Below the pieces are notes generated by a model, which saw only the letters and a program-made list of their open reading frames with translations, made no database searches and was not told the origin of the DNA. From Prochlorococcus sp. AG-402-K22 (lineage in GTDB: Bacteria > Cyanobacteriota > Cyanobacteriia > PCC-6307 > Cyanobiaceae), in NCBI GenBank assembly GCA_003216755.1, contig QCIJ01000008.1, positions 1 through 62,145 on the forward strand: DNA of 62,145 bases. Reading direction: 5' to 3'. This document shows positions 34,894-44,050 of this stretch, one piece after another (position 1 is the stretch's first letter; every line of letters begins with the position of its first letter). Made by a program: the position numbers and the translations under genes.

Positions 34894-36380
34894 AACAAGT
34901 ATCAATTATTTTCCCTAATCAACTTTTTAGAGAAAGTCCAATCTTAAAAATAAATTGTGAAATTTTAATTTTGGAAGACTCATTATTTTTTGGAAATGAT
35001 AAATTTCATAAATTAATTAACCATAAAAACAAATTAGTTTTTCATAGAGCATCTATGCTCTCTTATAAAAAATATTTAGAAATATCTGGCTTTAAAGTTT
35101 TATATATTGAAAACAAGAATAATATTTCTACAGTTGACTATTTATCAGAATTTATTAAAGATAAATATCAGAAAATAAATCTTATTGACCCTCATGATTT
35201 TTTAATAATGAAGAGGATTAATAATTTTGTTGAAAGTAATAATTTAGCTTTAAATATTTTGCCTTCTCCTATGTTTATGAGCAGTGAAGATTTAAAAGAT
35301 TTATTTGCATCAAATACAAAAAAACCCCTTATGGGGAGATTTTATGAGAACCAAAGAAAGAGCCAAAAGATATTAGTTAATCCTGATAATACCCCTGAAG
35401 GTGGTAAATGGAGTTTCGATGAAATGAACAGAAAAAAATTACCAAAAAAAATAAACATACCTGATACACCTAAATTACAAAAAAATAAATTTGTAGTTAA
35501 TGCAGAAAGGTCATTAGCCAATTCTGATATTGAGTATATTGGAGAAAGTAATAACTTTTTATATCCAACTAATTTTGATGAAGCAGATGAATGGTTAAAT
35601 GATTTTTTTAAAAATAGATTTTTCTCGTTTGGAGATTATGAAGATGCTATTTCTAAAGAAAATTCTTTTTTATGGCATAGTTTACTTTCTCCTCTTTTAA
35701 ATAGTGGCTTACTAACGCCAAATGAAGTGGTAAATAAAGCATTACTTTATGCCAAAAATAATAATGTTCCAATTAACTCTTTAGAGGGTTTTATTCGTCA
35801 AATTATTGGATGGAGAGAATTTATTTGCCTTGTTTATAAGAAGTATGGAACAAAAATGCGAAATAGTAATTTTTGGAATTTTGAAGATAAGCCAATTCCA
35901 AAATCTTTTTATCAAGGAAATACAGGAATTGAACCAGTAGACGTTGTTATAAAAAATATTATTAAATTTGGTTATTGTCATCATATTGAGCGGCTAATGA
36001 TTGTTGGCAACTTTATGCTTCTATGTAGAATTCACCCCAACCAAGTTTATAAATGGTTTATGGAAATGTTTATTGATTCCTATGATTGGGTTATGGTCCC
36101 AAATGTTTACGGAATGAGTCAGTTTAGTGATGGAGGTATCTTTTCAACAAAGCCATATATATCAAGCTCTAATTATGTAAAAAAAATGTCTAATTTTAAA
36201 AGTGGCCCATGGTGTGAAATATGGGATGGCTTATTTTGGAAATTTATTAAAGATAATGAAAGCTTTTTTAGAAAGCAATATCGTCTGGCAATGTTAACGA
36301 GAAATCTCGATAAAATGTCAGAGGAAAAATTAAATAATCACTTAAAAACGGCTGATAAATTTTTAAGAGATATTCAATAA
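34890..36380 (+). CDS. FeS-BCP-type photolyase/cryptochrome lacking the cluster cysteines
   Basis: A 496-residue member of the deoxyribodipyrimidine photolyase-related family (PhrB type of Agrobacterium, a (6-4) photolyase). Retained parts are [23 protein letters not shown] (H364, H365) and [14 protein letters not shown] for FAD binding. In PhrB four cysteines hold a [4Fe-4S] cluster. Here the first aligns with P349, and the loop carrying the other three is shortened to [16 protein letters not shown] with a single Cys442. So the cluster is very probably absent. DNA photorepair or light sensing is inferred. Last gene of the DUF393-TIGR03643-DUF2256 cluster. Confidence 0.9.
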   Translation: MKQVSIIFPNQLFRESPILKINCEILILEDSLFFGNDKFHKLINHKNKLVFHRASMLSYKKYLEISGFKVLYIENKNNISTVDYLSEFIKDKYQKINLIDPHDFLIMKRINNFVESNNLALNILPSPMFMSSEDLKDLFASNTKKPLMGRFYENQRKSQKILVNPDNTPEGGKWSFDEMNRKKLPKKINIPDTPKLQKNKFVVNAERSLANSDIEYIGESNNFLYPTNFDEADEWLNDFFKNRFFSFGDYEDAISKENSFLWHSLLSPLLNSGLLTPNEVVNKALLYAKNNNVPINSLEGFIRQIIGWREFICLVYKKYGTKMRNSNFWNFEDKPIPKSFYQGNTGIEPVDVVIKNIIKFGYCHHIERLMIVGNFMLLCRIHPNQVYKWFMEMFIDSYDWVMVPNVYGMSQFSDGGIFSTKPYISSSNYVKKMSNFKSGPWCEIWDGLFWKFIKDNESFFRKQYRLAMLTRNLDKMSEEKLNNHLKTADKFLRDIQ

Positions 36381-36484
36381 ATTAAAAGTAATAACCTACA
36401 ATTGTCTTTGAAAAATTAAAAGAATATTATGTTATGACGAAATATTAAGTACGGATGTTAGTTTAAGAAAATTAGATTTATCTA

Positions 36485-36664
36485 ATGGAAATTGGAACAC
36501 TTTTTTTAAAAAGTAATTCGACTGGCATTATCACTTTTTCTGAATTAGATTGGATAACTACCCATCAATCTAATTTCACAAGGTTGGAGGAATCCATAGC
36601 AATTAAATTAGGCAGAATGCTTGATTCAGGATCTATCAATATTGGTTGCCGTTTGAAATCCTGA
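36485..36664 (+). CDS. Small conserved protein, unknown
   Basis: A 59-residue frame in the 497-base gap after the photolyase-like gene. METGTLFL-like start (MEIGTLFLKSNSTGIITF), then IKLGRMLDSGSINIGCRL at the end. I recognise this pattern from short hypothetical proteins of marine Synechococcus and Prochlorococcus, and codon use is normal for the genome. ATG at 36485. No domain or membrane segment. Function unknown. Confidence 0.7.
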   Translation: MEIGTLFLKSNSTGIITFSELDWITTHQSNFTRLEESIAIKLGRMLDSGSINIGCRLKS

Positions 36665-36683
36665 CTATGTTTTTATTTTACTA

Positions 36684-36827
36684 ATGAAGTATCAAGAAGA
36701 GAAGAAAATATTTTTTCGGGAAAGAATCCATTCTTTAAATATCTTTCTTTTTTTAGGATTTAATCTGTCACTTATTTCTATCTTAGGTTTTATTTGGTTT
36801 AATTCTACAATTGAAAAAGTAGTTTAA
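36684..36827 (+). CDS. Possible small single-pass membrane protein
   Basis: A 47-residue frame: charged N-terminus MKYQEEKKIFFRERIH, then one hydrophobic segment at about 18-39 (LNIFLFLGFNLSLISILGFIWF, given here by position), and a short tail. It follows the previous small gene by 19 bases. No family recognised. The charge distribution looks like a real cytoplasm-in membrane anchor, but the frame is short. Confidence 0.45.
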   Translation: MKYQEEKKIFFRERIHSLNIFLFLGFNLSLISILGFIWFNSTIEKVV

Positions 36828-36877
36828 ATTTTTGAATTTTTTGTATATTAAAGTTATCTTTAAAAATAAATTATATT

Positions 36878-38194
36878 TTGAGCATAGGATATTTACAAAG
36901 AAAGGCAGCTTGGGAAATTTTATTAAAAGTTAGTTATGGTGATTTTTCTGATTATGCTCTTGAAAAGGTTTTAAAAAATTATCAATTTAATCCTCTTGAT
37001 ATAGCTTTTATTACGGAATTATCTTTTGGATGCATAAGGTATAGAAAATTTCTTGATCTTTGGACGGATCATACATCAAAAATTACTCATAAAAAGCAGC
37101 CTCCAAAGTTAAGATGGCTTCTACATATAGGTTTATATCAACTATTGAAAATGGATAAAATTCCATTTCCTGCTGCTATTTCTACAACTGTAGAAGTAGC
37201 TAAAAAAACAGATTTAAATGGTTTAGCGGGAACTGTAAATGCGATATTGAGAAATGCATCAAGAAAATTAGAACAAAAAATTTTTCCTGAATTATCTTCT
37301 GATAGAAAAGAAAGAATTTCATATCTTGAATCATTTCCATTATGGCTTTTGAAGGATCTTTATAAATGGGTCGGCAGTAGCGAGGGTGAAAATATCATTA
37401 AGGCATTTAATAAAAAACCATCAATTGATTTGAGAATTAACCATTTAAAAACTAATTTAGATAACTTTTTGAAAGTACTTCATGAAAATAAAATTGATGC
37501 TGAAATTATTAAAGATTTACATAATGGAATTACTTTAAAATCTAATCCAAGATCTATAAAAAATTTACCAGGATATAGTGATGGACTTTGGACAATTCAA
37601 GATAGATCTTCTCAGTGGATAGCACCTCTCTTAAATCCAAAAGAAGGTGAAAAGATTTTAGATGCTTGTGCAGCTCCAGGAAGTAAGTCTACGCACCTAG
37701 CAGAATTAACAAATGATAGTGCTGAAATCATTGCCGTAGATAGATCAGCAAAAAGATTGAGAATACTGCAATCAAATTTAGAAAGGTTAAATTTGAAATC
37801 TGTTAATACCCTTAAGGCTGATGCTACGAGTTTGATTGAATTAAATCCCAAGTTTATATCTTATTTTGATAAAATTTTATTAGATGCTCCATGTTCAGGC
37901 ATTGGAACTTTTTCTAGGAATCCAGATTCTAGATGGTCTTTAAGTAAAGAAAAAATAAAATCTTTAACTTTTTTACAGGAAAAACTTTTGGAGAGTATTT
38001 TCCCTCTTTTGAAAAAAGATGGCACTTTAGTTTATTCAACTTGTACTATTTGTCCCGATGAAAATAATCTATTAATTGAAAGATTTATTAAAAAAAACAA
38101 AACTTTAAAATTGGTTAGTCAAAAGCAAATTTTGCCTAGCTTGGATTATCCTGGTGATGGATTTTATTCTGCAATAATTTCTTATAAATCTTAA
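36878..38194 (+). CDS. rsmB: 16S rRNA m5C967 methyltransferase RsmB (Sun)
   Basis: RsmB methylates C967 of 16S rRNA. The 438-residue protein has the NusB-like N-terminal domain (about 1-140, with LSFGCIRYRKFLD) and the SAM domain with LDACAAPGSKSTHLAEL. DAPCSGIGTFSRNPD and the catalytic Cys in YSTCTICPDENN complete the motif set. Length is typical. The start is TTG at 36878. Convergent with the PBP gene after 9 bases. Confidence 0.95.
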   Translation: MSIGYLQRKAAWEILLKVSYGDFSDYALEKVLKNYQFNPLDIAFITELSFGCIRYRKFLDLWTDHTSKITHKKQPPKLRWLLHIGLYQLLKMDKIPFPAAISTTVEVAKKTDLNGLAGTVNAILRNASRKLEQKIFPELSSDRKERISYLESFPLWLLKDLYKWVGSSEGENIIKAFNKKPSIDLRINHLKTNLDNFLKVLHENKIDAEIIKDLHNGITLKSNPRSIKNLPGYSDGLWTIQDRSSQWIAPLLNPKEGEKILDACAAPGSKSTHLAELTNDSAEIIAVDRSAKRLRILQSNLERLNLKSVNTLKADATSLIELNPKFISYFDKILLDAPCSGIGTFSRNPDSRWSLSKEKIKSLTFLQEKLLESIFPLLKKDGTLVYSTCTICPDENNLLIERFIKKNKTLKLVSQKQILPSLDYPGDGFYSAIISYKS

Positions 38195-38203
38195 AAATTT
38201 ATT

Positions 38204-39973
38204 TTATTTTTTAATTATAATTTTATAAATTTCAGATATGAAATTCTTCCATAAATAAGCTGCATTTCCACTAGATAATTCAGATTCCTTGTTATCGTCA
38301 TAACCTATCCAGATCCCAGTTGTAAGGTTATCAATAGAACCAATAAACCAGAGATCTTTATTTCCATCAGATGTTCCTGTTTTCCCATAAATTTTCTTTC
38401 CTTTTATAGAGGCTGCTTTTGAAGTGCCTTCTTTTACAGATTTTTCAAGCAGTATATTTATTTTCTTGTTTATTTTTAAATCTAATATTTTCTTGGAAAT
38501 AGATTTTTTTTCCCAAATAGGTTGTTTTTTAAATGATTCTATTTTTTCTATGATTTCAGGGCTTTGAATCTTACCATTATTGTTTATTGCAGAATATGCA
38601 TTTGTGATGTTTAAAAGATTATCTCCGTAGGAGCCAATAGCTAATGATGGGAATTCCTCAAACTCTTGCTTGTAGCCTAGTCCAAATGAATTCGCTAAAT
38701 TAATAATATTTTTTAAGCCGATTTTTTTTGTTATTGATATAGGAACGATATTTGATGAACTTTTAAATGATTCAATCAAAGATATTGAACCTCTATAGTC
38801 TTCTGAAAAATTTTTTGGGCAATAACTTTCCCAGCATATTGGTAAGTCTTCAAATTTATCGCTTAATTTTATTCCTTCTATTAATGCAGCGGCATAAGGG
38901 ATTATTTTAAAAGTAGAACCTAATGGTCTTACGGATGAAATCACTCTATTGTATTCATTAATTGATGGATTTTTGCTGGTTATCATTGTCCTGATTAGTC
39001 CTGTGTTTGATTCGATAGATAACATAGCAAATTCAAGTTTTTTAGGCCCAGCATATCTTGATATTTTTTGAGCTTTTTCTTGCCAATCTTTGTTGATAGA
39101 AGATTTAATTCTTAAAAACTTATAATCATTTTTACTTCCAATTCTTTTATCTGTTTCCTGAAGAATAAAGTTTATTAGTAATTTATCATCTAAAAAATTA
39201 TCAGCTGTTTGATAATTTAATTTTATTTTTTCTTTAATAGCCTTATTCTTATTTGCAAGAGAAATATATCCATCAACATACATTGATTCAAGAATTTTAT
39301 TTCTATTTTTAATAGCTAGTTCTAAATTTTGATAAGGTGAATAAATTGATGGAGCTGGAGCTAATCCTGCAATTAATGCGATCTCTGATAATGTCAATTC
39401 TTCTATAAATTTTCCAAAATAAACTTGGGCAGCCTCGTTTACCCCGTATGCTCCTGATCCTAGATAAATATTATTTAAATATAATTTTAAAATTTGATTT
39501 TTGTCATATCTAAATTCAAGTATGAGTGATATAAATATTTCTTTGATTTTTCTTTGAAAACTTAAATCATTATTTAGAAAAAGTAATCTAGCAACTTGTT
39601 GTGTAATCGTACTTCCTCCCTCTTTAACATAACCACTTCTAATATTTTGAATAAGGGCACGTGAAATACTTTTTAAATCTATTCCATTATGTTTATAAAA
39701 TCTTTTATCCTCAGAAGATATAAAAGAATGTTTAAGAAAAAATGGAATTTTATGATAACTATTATCTATTTCAAATTTGCGACTTAATTTGCTTAGGATC
39801 TTATTATCAGAAGATGATATTACATAAGAATATTTGGTTTCTCGAAACTTTTTATTTTTAGATACGTCAAATTTCAACGTACTAAATATTAGACTAAAAA
39901 AATAAAAAGATATTCCAGAAAAAATTAATATTGGAATTATTAAAACAAAAGATTTGAATTTAATCTTTTGCAC
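38204..39973 (-). CDS. Class A penicillin-binding protein (GT51 + transpeptidase)
   Basis: A bifunctional peptidoglycan synthase of 589 residues. One N-terminal membrane anchor spans about 8-31. The GT51 domain has catalytic E88 in SSEDKRFYKHNGID and EGGSTITQQVAR at 118-129. The transpeptidase has S353TFK, SSN at 406-408 and K531TGTS. It is shorter than many class A PBPs and has no extra C-terminal domain. It is 1 base from chlG upstream on the same strand, a chance pairing as far as function goes. Confidence 0.94.
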   Translation of the reverse strand: MQKIKFKSFVLIIPILIFSGISFYFFSLIFSTLKFDVSKNKKFRETKYSYVISSSDNKILSKLSRKFEIDNSYHKIPFFLKHSFISSEDKRFYKHNGIDLKSISRALIQNIRSGYVKEGGSTITQQVARLLFLNNDLSFQRKIKEIFISLILEFRYDKNQILKLYLNNIYLGSGAYGVNEAAQVYFGKFIEELTLSEIALIAGLAPAPSIYSPYQNLELAIKNRNKILESMYVDGYISLANKNKAIKEKIKLNYQTADNFLDDKLLINFILQETDKRIGSKNDYKFLRIKSSINKDWQEKAQKISRYAGPKKLEFAMLSIESNTGLIRTMITSKNPSINEYNRVISSVRPLGSTFKIIPYAAALIEGIKLSDKFEDLPICWESYCPKNFSEDYRGSISLIESFKSSSNIVPISITKKIGLKNIINLANSFGLGYKQEFEEFPSLAIGSYGDNLLNITNAYSAINNNGKIQSPEIIEKIESFKKQPIWEKKSISKKILDLKINKKINILLEKSVKEGTSKAASIKGKKIYGKTGTSDGNKDLWFIGSIDNLTTGIWIGYDDNKESELSSGNAAYLWKNFISEIYKIIIKK

Positions 39974-39974
39974 C

Positions 39975-40922
39975 TTAAGTAACTAAAAAACTATGTCCTA
40001 TCGCTAAAGCTGTAACTAACATTCCAGTTATAAGGAACGGTTGGGCACTTGCTTGATATTTGACATCAAACTTTAGAGGATCTCTTAGTAACCACATATC
40101 TTGAAATGTAATTTGTGGAATTACCAATAAAATCAAAATTACAGAAGCTAAATGTTGACCAATAATGACTAATACTACAACCATTGCTAATTGAAAAATG
40201 TCAATAAGTCCTGCACTTATTCTACTTGCATTTTTAATCCCAAATACTACTGGTAGAGAATTTAAGCCTAGCTTTGAGTCTCCTTCAACACTTTTGAAAT
40301 CATTAATAACAGCAATTCCAAGTCCTGAGAGGCTATAAGCAAGTGTTAGTATAGCCGTCACGATAGTTAATTTCCCAAATAAGGCTTGTCCTGCCCACCA
40401 AGGTAAAGCTATATAAGATGCTCCTAGTGCATAATTTCCAAGCCAACCATTCTGTTTTAATTTTAGTGGTGGAGCAGAATATATATAACTAACAAAGGAA
40501 CCTCCTAATGCCAAAAGTAAGACGGAGGGGAAGCTGTGCTTAGCATATAAATCTAATAGAAAAGCAACTATTAAACCTGCTATAAGTAATACCCAGATTT
40601 GTATTTTTACATCTTTAATTGAAATTTTCCCAGAAGGAATTGGTCTATTTGGTTCATTAATTGCATCAATTTCTTTATCAAAAAAATCATTTATGGTTTG
40701 GGTATAACCAGCCAGAAGTGGTCCACTCATCAACATACATGCTAATGAAGCTAGAACATTACTAAATGTCCATTCAAAATTCCCACTTGCAGCTGCTCCA
40801 CAAATAACTCCCCATATCAAAGGGATCCACGTTATGGGTTTCATTAACTGTATACGGAGTTTCCATATACTTGATGTTTCAGAGGCACCCTTAATTCCTA
40901 ATAGTTGTTTTGGATCATTCAC
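39975..40922 (-). CDS. chlG: Chlorophyll synthase
   Basis: ChlG attaches the phytyl or geranylgeranyl tail to (divinyl) chlorophyllide, the last step of chlorophyll a synthesis. In Prochlorococcus the product is divinyl chlorophyll. The 315-residue UbiA-family membrane prenyltransferase has NDFFDKEIDAINEPNRPIP with the Asp-rich prenyl-diphosphate site, about eight membrane segments, and a second D motif NDFKSVEGD. Length is typical. It follows DUF2862 by 8 bases on the minus strand, so they probably share a transcript. Confidence 0.97.
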   Translation of the reverse strand: MNDPKQLLGIKGASETSSIWKLRIQLMKPITWIPLIWGVICGAAASGNFEWTFSNVLASLACMLMSGPLLAGYTQTINDFFDKEIDAINEPNRPIPSGKISIKDVKIQIWVLLIAGLIVAFLLDLYAKHSFPSVLLLALGGSFVSYIYSAPPLKLKQNGWLGNYALGASYIALPWWAGQALFGKLTIVTAILTLAYSLSGLGIAVINDFKSVEGDSKLGLNSLPVVFGIKNASRISAGLIDIFQLAMVVVLVIIGQHLASVILILLVIPQITFQDMWLLRDPLKFDVKYQASAQPFLITGMLVTALAIGHSFLVT

Positions 40923-40930
40923 TTTACTCT

Positions 40931-41155
40931 TTAACCTTTCTCAATTTCTTCTGGGAAAAACCAATTTTGCTCACCATTCTGAAATTTTGCGATGATTCCA
41001 ATACTTCTGCCGTCTGTCATTTTATAGCCTGTTATTACGGCTTTAGGATTCGAGGATATTTGGTCGATTAATTTAGCTGGTAGTCTATCTTTTACTTTGT
41101 TAATGTTAATTTTTATTTTACTACCGATTTTGGGTAATAATTTTGTTTCAGCCAT
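40931..41155 (-). CDS. DUF2862 small protein
   Basis: A 74-residue cyanobacterial protein of the DUF2862 family. It shows a beta-rich KIGSKIKININKVKDRLP, then a TGYKMTDGRSIGIIAKF core and the end NWFFPEEIE. An SH3-like barrel is suggested by the strand pattern. Function unknown. It lies 8 bases upstream of chlG, an arrangement I associate with cyanobacteria, so it may have a link to chlorophyll synthesis. Divergent from hisF (59-base gap). Confidence 0.85.
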   Translation of the reverse strand: MAETKLLPKIGSKIKININKVKDRLPAKLIDQISSNPKAVITGYKMTDGRSIGIIAKFQNGEQNWFFPEEIEKG

Positions 41156-41214
41156 AAGAGGTAAAATGGAAGCTATTATGCAAGATTAACAGCATTTGGA
41201 CAATTTTTACTAAA

Positions 41215-41985
41215 ATGGTAGCTCTTCGTTTAATTCCTTGTTTAGATGTCGCCCATGGCAGAGTTGTTAAAGGTGTAAATTTTGTTAACTTGAGAGACTC
41301 AGGCGATCCTGTTGAATTGGCTTGTAGGTATTCTGATGAGGGCGCAGATGAATTAGTATTTTTAGATATTAGAGCTAGTGTAGAAAATAGAAATACATTA
41401 GTTGACCTTGTCTCTAGGACCGCAAAATCAGTAAAAATCCCATTTACAGTAGGTGGAGGAATAGATTCTGTTTCTTCAATTAATGATCTTTTAAGAGCTG
41501 GAGCGGACAAAGTGAGTTTGAATTCTTCTGCCGTTAGAAATCCAGATTTAATTTCTAAAAGTTCTAGAGAATTTGGTAATCAATGTATCGTGATAGCAAT
41601 TGATGCTAAAAGAAAAGTTAATAAGACTGATGAATGGGAGGTATATGTAAAAGGAGGGAGAGAAAATACTGCAATAGATGTATTAAGTTGGGCAAAGAAA
41701 GTTGAGGAGTTAGGCGCAGGGGAAATTTTGCTTACTTCAATGGATGGTGATGGCACGCAGAATGGATATGATTTACATCTGACTGAATCTGTTACAAAGA
41801 TTGTTAATATCCCAGTGATTGCTTCTGGAGGAGCGGGTTGTTTAGAAGATATCTATGATGTTTTCAATGAAGGCAGGGCATCTGCCGCACTTTTAGCATC
41901 ATTACTTCATGACAAGAAACTTTCTTTAAGAGAAATAAAGACTTTTCTCCTCGAAAAAAAACTTTCAATTAGACCATATGAATAA
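41215..41985 (+). CDS. hisF: Imidazole glycerol phosphate synthase, cyclase subunit
   Basis: HisF with HisH makes imidazole glycerol phosphate and AICAR in histidine synthesis. The 256-residue TIM barrel has catalytic Asp11 ([13 protein letters not shown]) and Asp of VIAIDAKR near 131. Phosphate sites GGGI and ASGGAG are present, as is [15 protein letters not shown]. Length is typical. ATG at 41215, in a short divergent gap with DUF2862. menG follows after 45 bases; hisH is not nearby. Confidence 0.97.
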   Translation: MVALRLIPCLDVAHGRVVKGVNFVNLRDSGDPVELACRYSDEGADELVFLDIRASVENRNTLVDLVSRTAKSVKIPFTVGGGIDSVSSINDLLRAGADKVSLNSSAVRNPDLISKSSREFGNQCIVIAIDAKRKVNKTDEWEVYVKGGRENTAIDVLSWAKKVEELGAGEILLTSMDGDGTQNGYDLHLTESVTKIVNIPVIASGGAGCLEDIYDVFNEGRASAALLASLLHDKKLSLREIKTFLLEKKLSIRPYE

Positions 41986-42030
41986 AAAATTTAATTTAAT
42001 ACCAAAAAGAAATAAGTTAAAAATTTAAAA

Positions 42031-42732
42031 ATGAAATTCACAAAAACTATCGAAGTCAAAAATATATTTAATAAAATTTCTTATAAATATGACTTTTTAA
42101 ATAATCTATTAAGTTTTGGGCTGCACAGATTATGGAAAAGGAAATTAGTTAAATTATTGGAACCTTTAAATGGTGAAGATTGGGCTGATTTATGCTGTGG
42201 AACTGGAGATTTAGCATTCTTAATTTCTGAGAGAGTTAGTCCAAGGGGTTCAATTACTGGGATTGACAGTGCAGAGGATATTTTAAATATTGCAAAAAAA
42301 AAATCAGAGCTTAAAAAAAATAAATTTATTAAGTGGGAAATTAAAGATGTATTAGAAATTAATGATTATTCAAAAAATTTTGATGGGATTTGCATGTCAT
42401 ATGGACTTAGAAACTTGAATAATGTTGAAGAAGGAATAAAAAAAGTTTTTGATCTTTTGAAGGATAAAGGAAGGGCAGGATTTTTGGATTTTAATCACTC
42501 AACAAAAAGTTCTTTATCCAATATTTTTCAGAAAATTTATTTGAGATTTATTGTAGTAACCATTTCGCGGCTTTTTAATTTAGGTCCAGAGTACGCATAT
42601 ATTGAAAAAAGTATTAGAAATTTTCCAAAGAAAAATGAGCTTATAAATATTGCTAAGGAAGTTGGATTTAAAAAAGCTGAATATAGGACTATTTTTGGGG
42701 GGCAAATGGGAATACTAATTTTAACTAAATAA
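42031..42732 (+). CDS. menG: Demethylphylloquinone / ubiE-type methyltransferase
   Basis: A 233-residue UbiE/COQ5-family methyltransferase that in cyanobacteria methylates the naphthoquinone ring in the last step of phylloquinone synthesis, needed in photosystem I. The SAM motif is DLCCGTGDL (53-61). NISYKYDFLNNLLSFGLHRLW and YGLRNLNNVEEG are the UbiE signatures. A run of ten A residues at 42294-42303 inside the frame and an eight-A run shortly after are unusual but keep the frame. ATG start. Convergent with the dciA-like gene (5 bases). Confidence 0.93.
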   Translation: MKFTKTIEVKNIFNKISYKYDFLNNLLSFGLHRLWKRKLVKLLEPLNGEDWADLCCGTGDLAFLISERVSPRGSITGIDSAEDILNIAKKKSELKKNKFIKWEIKDVLEINDYSKNFDGICMSYGLRNLNNVEEGIKKVFDLLKDKGRAGFLDFNHSTKSSLSNIFQKIYLRFIVVTISRLFNLGPEYAYIEKSIRNFPKKNELINIAKEVGFKKAEYRTIFGGQMGILILTK

Positions 42733-42737
42733 AGAAT

Positions 42738-43268
42738 TTAGTTATTTATTTTTCTCCAACAAAAAGAACACTTTCCCCATCTTTTGATTTCGCCCTCAGG
42801 AGTAGGGGAATTACAGAGAGTACAAAAGCACATATTATTTTGATGGATTCTGCTTGGATGCTTTGCCCAAACTATCTTTGCATTAGAAGCTTTGATATTT
42901 TTATTTTTAATTTCATAATTTTGTATTATTTTTATTTCATTCAAAGTTATTCCAATTTTCTCTATTCTCTCTTTTAATTTATGCTTGTTATAGATTAAAG
43001 CTTGGCGCCACTGTGGATGATTTACTGCAATAGTAAGTATTTTTTTTTCAATATTTAATGGTTTGCATTCTTGAAATAGTTCCAAACCGATTAAGTTCTT
43101 CCAGTTTTCGTTGATTTTAGAAAGTTTATCTAAGTCTCCCCATGATTTTTTGAAATTATCAAGACAATTTTTTAATTGATGTGGATTCCTTCTATTCACT
43201 ATTGGCAAATACTTTTTATCCAATTTGTAAAATTTACTTATTAAGACTAAAGTTAATCTAATCTTCAA
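42738..43268 (-). CDS. DciA-like (DUF721) protein with C-terminal zinc ribbon
   Basis: A DUF721 domain at about 45-135 (WKNLIGLELFQECKPLNIEK, then LTIAVNHPQWRQAL) is followed by a C-terminal cysteine cluster CTLC...CSFC at about 150-172 that looks like a zinc ribbon. DUF721 proteins include DciA, the ancestral loader of the DnaB helicase in bacteria without DnaC/DnaI; cyanobacteria have such a protein. The start (TTG at 43268) is uncertain: the first 25 or so residues may be untranslated. Divergent from birA-like with 30 bases between. Confidence 0.78.
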   Translation of the reverse strand: MKIRLTLVLISKFYKLDKKYLPIVNRRNPHQLKNCLDNFKKSWGDLDKLSKINENWKNLIGLELFQECKPLNIEKKILTIAVNHPQWRQALIYNKHKLKERIEKIGITLNEIKIIQNYEIKNKNIKASNAKIVWAKHPSRIHQNNMCFCTLCNSPTPEGEIKRWGKCSFCWRKINN

Positions 43269-43298
43269 AAAGATGCTCGTTGTTTTAATAAAGAATTT

Positions 43299-44048
43299 GT
43301 GAAAGTTATTGGATCTGCATCTAAGACAGTTTTTTACTTAAAAAAAATCCAGGTTCAATATCCAACCTGGAGACTTCTTTACAAAATAAAATGTAAAAGT
43401 ACCGAAAATGAGCTAACAAACTTGCTTGGATATTCTGAAATAAAGAAAAATCAGCCAGTTGCGATAATCGCAAGAGAACAGTTCTCAGGGGTTGGCCAAA
43501 ACTCAAAAACTTGGGTTTCTCCAAAAGGCGGGATTTGGTTAAGTGCAGCTTACCCAATATTTTCAAAAGAATTTGAATGTCAAATATTTAATTTGTCTTT
43601 AGGTATTAAGTTATGTGAAATGCTTAAAAAAGAGAATATAAATGTTTGTTTGAAATGGCCAAATGATATTTTTTTTGGTTCTAAAAAGTTGATTGGATTT
43701 TTACCAAGGGTGATAACAAGAGGTAAAGAAATTATCTATGTAAGAGTAGGACTTGGCATGAATGTTTTAAATTACACTCCATCAGAAGGTATTTCATTAT
43801 CAAAAGTACTTCAAACTAAGAATATTAATCAACATTATTGGACAGCCAAAGTTCTTAAAGCTTTTTATGATTCAATTGAATCTAATAAGAAGAAAGAATA
43901 TGTGATTAAATCTGCGAATAAGTTTCTTACTAAAAGTTTTTTACCTAGTGGTTATTGTCCTCATACATGGAAAATCAAAGATATTGATTCGAATGGTAAT
44001 TTAAGAATTGAAAATAAAACTCAACTGAAGGTAATTAGAAGGTTTTGA
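43299..44048 (+). CDS. birA: Biotin-[acetyl-CoA-carboxylase] ligase, no HTH domain
   Basis: A 249-residue biotin protein ligase without the DNA-binding N-terminal domain of E. coli BirA. The biotinyl-AMP loop reads REQFSGVGQNSKTWVSPKGG in place of the usual GRGRRGRxW, and CLKWPNDIFFGSKKLIGFL follows. The loop change, with one glycine kept and the arginines altered, is notable, although cyanobacterial enzymes have GxGQ here. It would biotinylate the acetyl-CoA carboxylase carrier protein. GTG start at 43299. Convergent with the ATPase gene. Confidence 0.88.
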   Translation: MKVIGSASKTVFYLKKIQVQYPTWRLLYKIKCKSTENELTNLLGYSEIKKNQPVAIIAREQFSGVGQNSKTWVSPKGGIWLSAAYPIFSKEFECQIFNLSLGIKLCEMLKKENINVCLKWPNDIFFGSKKLIGFLPRVITRGKEIIYVRVGLGMNVLNYTPSEGISLSKVLQTKNINQHYWTAKVLKAFYDSIESNKKKEYVIKSANKFLTKSFLPSGYCPHTWKIKDIDSNGNLRIENKTQLKVIRRF

Positions 44049-44050
44049 AT

